The translations under genes and the position numbers were made by a program. A stretch of 12,693 nt of DNA from Spirogloea muscicola. Its lineage: Eukaryota; Streptophyta; Zygnematophyceae; Spirogloeales; Spirogloeaceae. Positions 10,447-12,693 of this stretch are shown one piece after another. Where the stretch lies: NCBI GenBank assembly GCA_009602725.1, contig WELB01000451.1:11780-24472 (forward strand), in the 5' to 3' direction. Under the pieces are notes generated by a model that had not been told where the DNA came from, searched no databases, and saw only the letters and a list, made by a program, of their open reading frames with translations. Each line of letters starts with the position of its first letter. The first letter of the stretch is position 1.

Positions 10447-10578
10447 GGGGGAGGGATGGAGTGTGTAAGAATTGGAGGGCCTGTGTGGCCAAGTACATAG
10501 TCAAGTACCGATGGATACACATCACGTGCTGCTAAGCTGACCCGCTAAGGTACAACGAGTTAAGACTATAGATATATA

Positions 10579-10628
10579 GAATGTAGAATCTCGAATATCG
10601 AATGTAGAATCAGAGGTCGCTAGAGGTC
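10579..10628 (+). repeat. Short direct repeats
   Basis: GAATGTAGAATC occurs at 10579-10590 and 10600-10611 (21-bp period). It is followed by AGAGGTC at 10612-10618 and 10622-10628 (10-bp period). Confidence 0.8.
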
Positions 10629-11637
10629 ACGGATCGTGCCGACAGTGCGGCGGGACGTACCCGCCCCTTGGCCACAATCATTTGGAGTGAGTACTGAGAC
10701 AGTTACCTTCCTGTCCTTCTTTAGAAGAAGGGCCGGAAGCCGCAGAAAGCACGAATGAGCTGTCTATGACTCCTGCGAGTGGGCGCTCAGAAACCTCTGG
10801 TCAGCAAGTGAAGATCAGAGTAAGTAGAGGGCTGAAAAACGTCGCCCTGTCGGAAAGAAGTGAGAGGAGCAATGGCAGTGGTAGATTATCACGTCACTGC
10901 GATGGAATGCGTCCTCCCTGTCGATGCCGGGGCCCCTCGCTTCTGCAAGTTGCACGTCGAGGTGGCCGTAATTGGGCGGGGCCCCGAGCTCTCGGCGCGA
11001 AGCCTGGCAGGCCCGGGCGTGCGTGAGCTGACACCGCCCCCGGCGCCGCCCATGACCGACCCTCCGCACGGCGCACCCGGGCCGGGCGCCGACCCCGAGA
11101 GCCCGCCGTGGCAGCCGCGGTCCGGGCAGCGAGTACGTCACGAGCGTGGACATGCCGAGAGAAGATCGGATTGCTGATTCCCCTGTGTCTTGATTGGAGC
11201 GAGATGCCGCGCCCCCGTGCCGCCGACTGCGATGTGTGCGGCTCGCCAAGCATGGCGACGGGCACCGCGGCGCGCGGGCAGGATGAATGCGGCTGCTGAT
11301 GTAAAAACATCCGTTGTGATAGCCAGCCAGATGCTTGCAGAGGGTGCTTCTGGCTGTATAGCAGAAAATGCGCGGGCGTGGCGACGCCTCCCTCTCCCAC
11401 TCCCGTTCCCCTTGCTCTCGTCCGCCTCTTTCACCTTTCCTTTGTCCCACTTTCTAAAGGTAAGTTGTTGCCTGAACAAAGCACTGGCTTGATTTGGCCA
11501 CCCTTTCATGTCATGCGCACCGCATGCCTCTCTTCCCCTTCTGCCCTCTCGAGGCTCATCCCTCCCCCTCTGAGTCACTCTCCCTCTTCTGTAAAGACAG
11601 CTCTCACCAAATTGACAGCAGTGGTTGTGAGCGGCCA

Positions 11638-11674
11638 TATAAGAACCCCGCGGCTCTCGGCCCTCGGCTCAGAC
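11638..11674 (+). promoter_or_regulatory. P2 core promoter: TATA box and initiator
   Basis: TATAAGAA begins at 11638 and the TCAGAC initiator has its A at 11671, again 33 bp apart. The upstream 120 bp (from 11514) align with the same region before P1. The ATG is at 11724. Confidence 0.75.
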
Positions 11675-11723
11675 GCGCCTGGCTCTCGCCTCCACACCTG
11701 CTTGCCCATCTGGCTACCTGTAA

Positions 11724-12693
11724 ATGGGGACATCCAGTCTGGCCTGCGAAGCTCGGCGGCTGCGCTTCCGTTACCTCGTGCTGCTTGCCGTCGTTGTACC
11801 TTTTGGCTGCAGCCATGTCGAGGCTGTCAAGGAGGAGCTCGAGTACGCCATTCTTAGCGACGAGACCGGGGAGATGTTTCACACCAAGGGGCTGCCAGTT
11901 GGCATAACGACCAACAGCGATGACTGCATCCTGGTGCATCACACAGGCTGCACTGCGAAGGCAAGGTGAGTGGACGAACTGCCCCCTTTGCTACTGCTGT
12001 CATGCCTTGCGGGGGCAGTATCTTCTGTGCCGTTCCCTCTACTCAGTGCATCCCAGAAAAAGTGGCAAGCCTGCGCAGATAAGAAGAAACGGAACTCTCG
12101 TGTACGCCTTCAGACACGAGGTCCATGGAAGTGACTGTTTCCTTCTTGATGCGGCAGATGGCGCTGTGTGACATGTGAGGCAGGAGATCACGTGGCGGCT
12201 GATCACTTCACCAGCTGCATGTCAAATTCGAGCCCGTGGAAGGAGCATCCTTAGCTCGTTTGACATGTCAGGCCCACAACCACATGACAGAGGGAGTCTC
12301 CAAGTGTGGATACTGGCTACTACCCCAAGCTCTTTCCAACAGCACTACGCAAGTGCACCTGGCCTCATGAGCGCGTCCCTCCACTCCGGCCTCATCGCAC
12401 AAAGCTCTGTAACGATACCCAGGAGCGTTATGAAGGACTTCAATGAGAGAGGCGACTGGCAGGTGACGGCTCCACGTGCTTAAAGAACGGCTGCACAAAC
12501 AAGCTGTGCAGCGGCGCTCCTGGCGGTACCGCAGGCAGTTGTGGCTGCGAAGGAGGCTGCACCCCTTCGTGTAAGAAACTCCTCCAACATTTGTGTCAAT
12601 ACCCAGATTAGAATGAGTCATACATGAAGTTGAAATGTTGTGTTGGTTCCAAAGCATGGGGCCAGCCATGGATACAGCCTGCACGTTACAACA
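11724..12693 (+). pseudogene. P2: Cys-rich secreted protein gene, probable pseudogene, cut by the window edge
   Basis: Exon 1 is 11724-11965 with an intact GTGAGT donor and a signal peptide of about 34 residues. Exon 2 is 12158-12570, followed by a GTAAGA donor, and the window ends inside intron 2. Exon 1 is open and close to P1. Exon 2 carries a 1-bp deletion near 12218, giving a TAG at 12252-12254. A 2-bp deletion near 12303 restores the frame. A TGA at 12444-12446 stands where P1 has an Arg codon. With two stops and two indels in about 410 bp, loss of function is more likely than sequencing error. The remaining sequence still shows the family motifs (WxCVTC, GYYPK, NDT sequon, GCEGGC). Exon 3 lies beyond the right edge. 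Confidence 0.78.

Larger units (their letters stand above)
10131..11513. other. Unit 2-specific block of about 1.38 kb
   Basis: In unit 1 the flanking sequences meet directly at 4658-4661. The block holds a GC-rich start, a purine-rich stretch (about 10260-10400), dispersed repeat copy C, short tandem repeats (10579-10628), a very GC-rich part (about 10920-11110) and a pyrimidine-rich end. Open frames up to 211 codons exist on both strands in the GC-rich part, but they are low-complexity and show no recognisable domain. No clear target site duplication or terminal repeats were found. It may be an insertion here or a deletion in unit 1. Confidence 0.55.
6056..12693. repeat. Tandem array unit 2 (runs to the right edge)
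   Basis: Second collinear copy of the P-exon-3 / M / P arrangement. Unit-specific material includes 7153-7355 (203 bp flanked by a 7-bp direct repeat) and about 10131-11513. The window stops inside intron 2 of the P2 gene, so the unit is cut off near its end and the array probably continues on both sides. Confidence 0.93.

Noticed and set aside
10815-11450. 211-codon minus-strand open frame and overlapping frames in the unit 2 block
   Set aside because: It lies in GC-rich sequence where stops are rare, has an Arg/Gly/Ala/Pro-rich composition, shows no domain, and no second copy is available to test conservation.

Overview
This window looks like animal nuclear DNA, most likely from an arthropod. 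Genes are split by short GT-AG introns of about 190-285 bp. One gene type has an arthropod-style TATA box and TCAG initiator at fixed spacing. Long CT/GA microsatellites are present, and there is no bacterial gene packing. The proteins are small, secreted and very rich in cysteine, as in lineage-specific salivary or venom families of ticks and other arachnids. The tick suggestion is inference; I do not recognise the family by name and assign no molecular function.

The window is a tandem array. Positions 1-6055 (unit 1) and 6056-12693 (unit 2) are collinear homologous units, about 85-95% identical in most shared stretches by eye and differing by several insertions. Each unit carries, in order: the last exon of a plus-strand gene (P type); a convergent spacer; a complete minus-strand gene (M type); a head-to-head spacer with a CT/GA microsatellite; and the first two exons of the next P gene. 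Visible genes are P0 (last exon only, 1-281), M1 (1811-3158, minus), P1 (4905-6336), M2 (8085-9444, minus) and P2 (11724 to beyond the right edge).

P and M genes are paralogues. They share a three-exon layout with the same intron phases (phase 2, then phase 1), similar exon 1 and exon 2 proteins, and an exon 3 that begins with the same short Cys motif and then differs. M1 and M2 have intact reading frames of 285 and 289 residues, and all 26 mature cysteines are conserved between them. P1 has lost its exon 1 splice donor and carries a 1-bp frameshift. P2 carries small deletions and in-frame stops. Both look like pseudogenes, although the single-base defects need read-level checking.

The most interesting signal is the contrast between M1 and M2. 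The first 176 residues differ by one replacement. The last 39 residues of exon 2 and all of exon 3 are strongly changed while every cysteine is kept, and exon 3 differs more than the introns beside it. That is a constant N-terminal part and a fast-changing C-terminal part. Second signals are a conserved six-cysteine exon-like block between P and M genes that could be an alternative last exon, and a paired loss of two cysteines in P1 exon 3.
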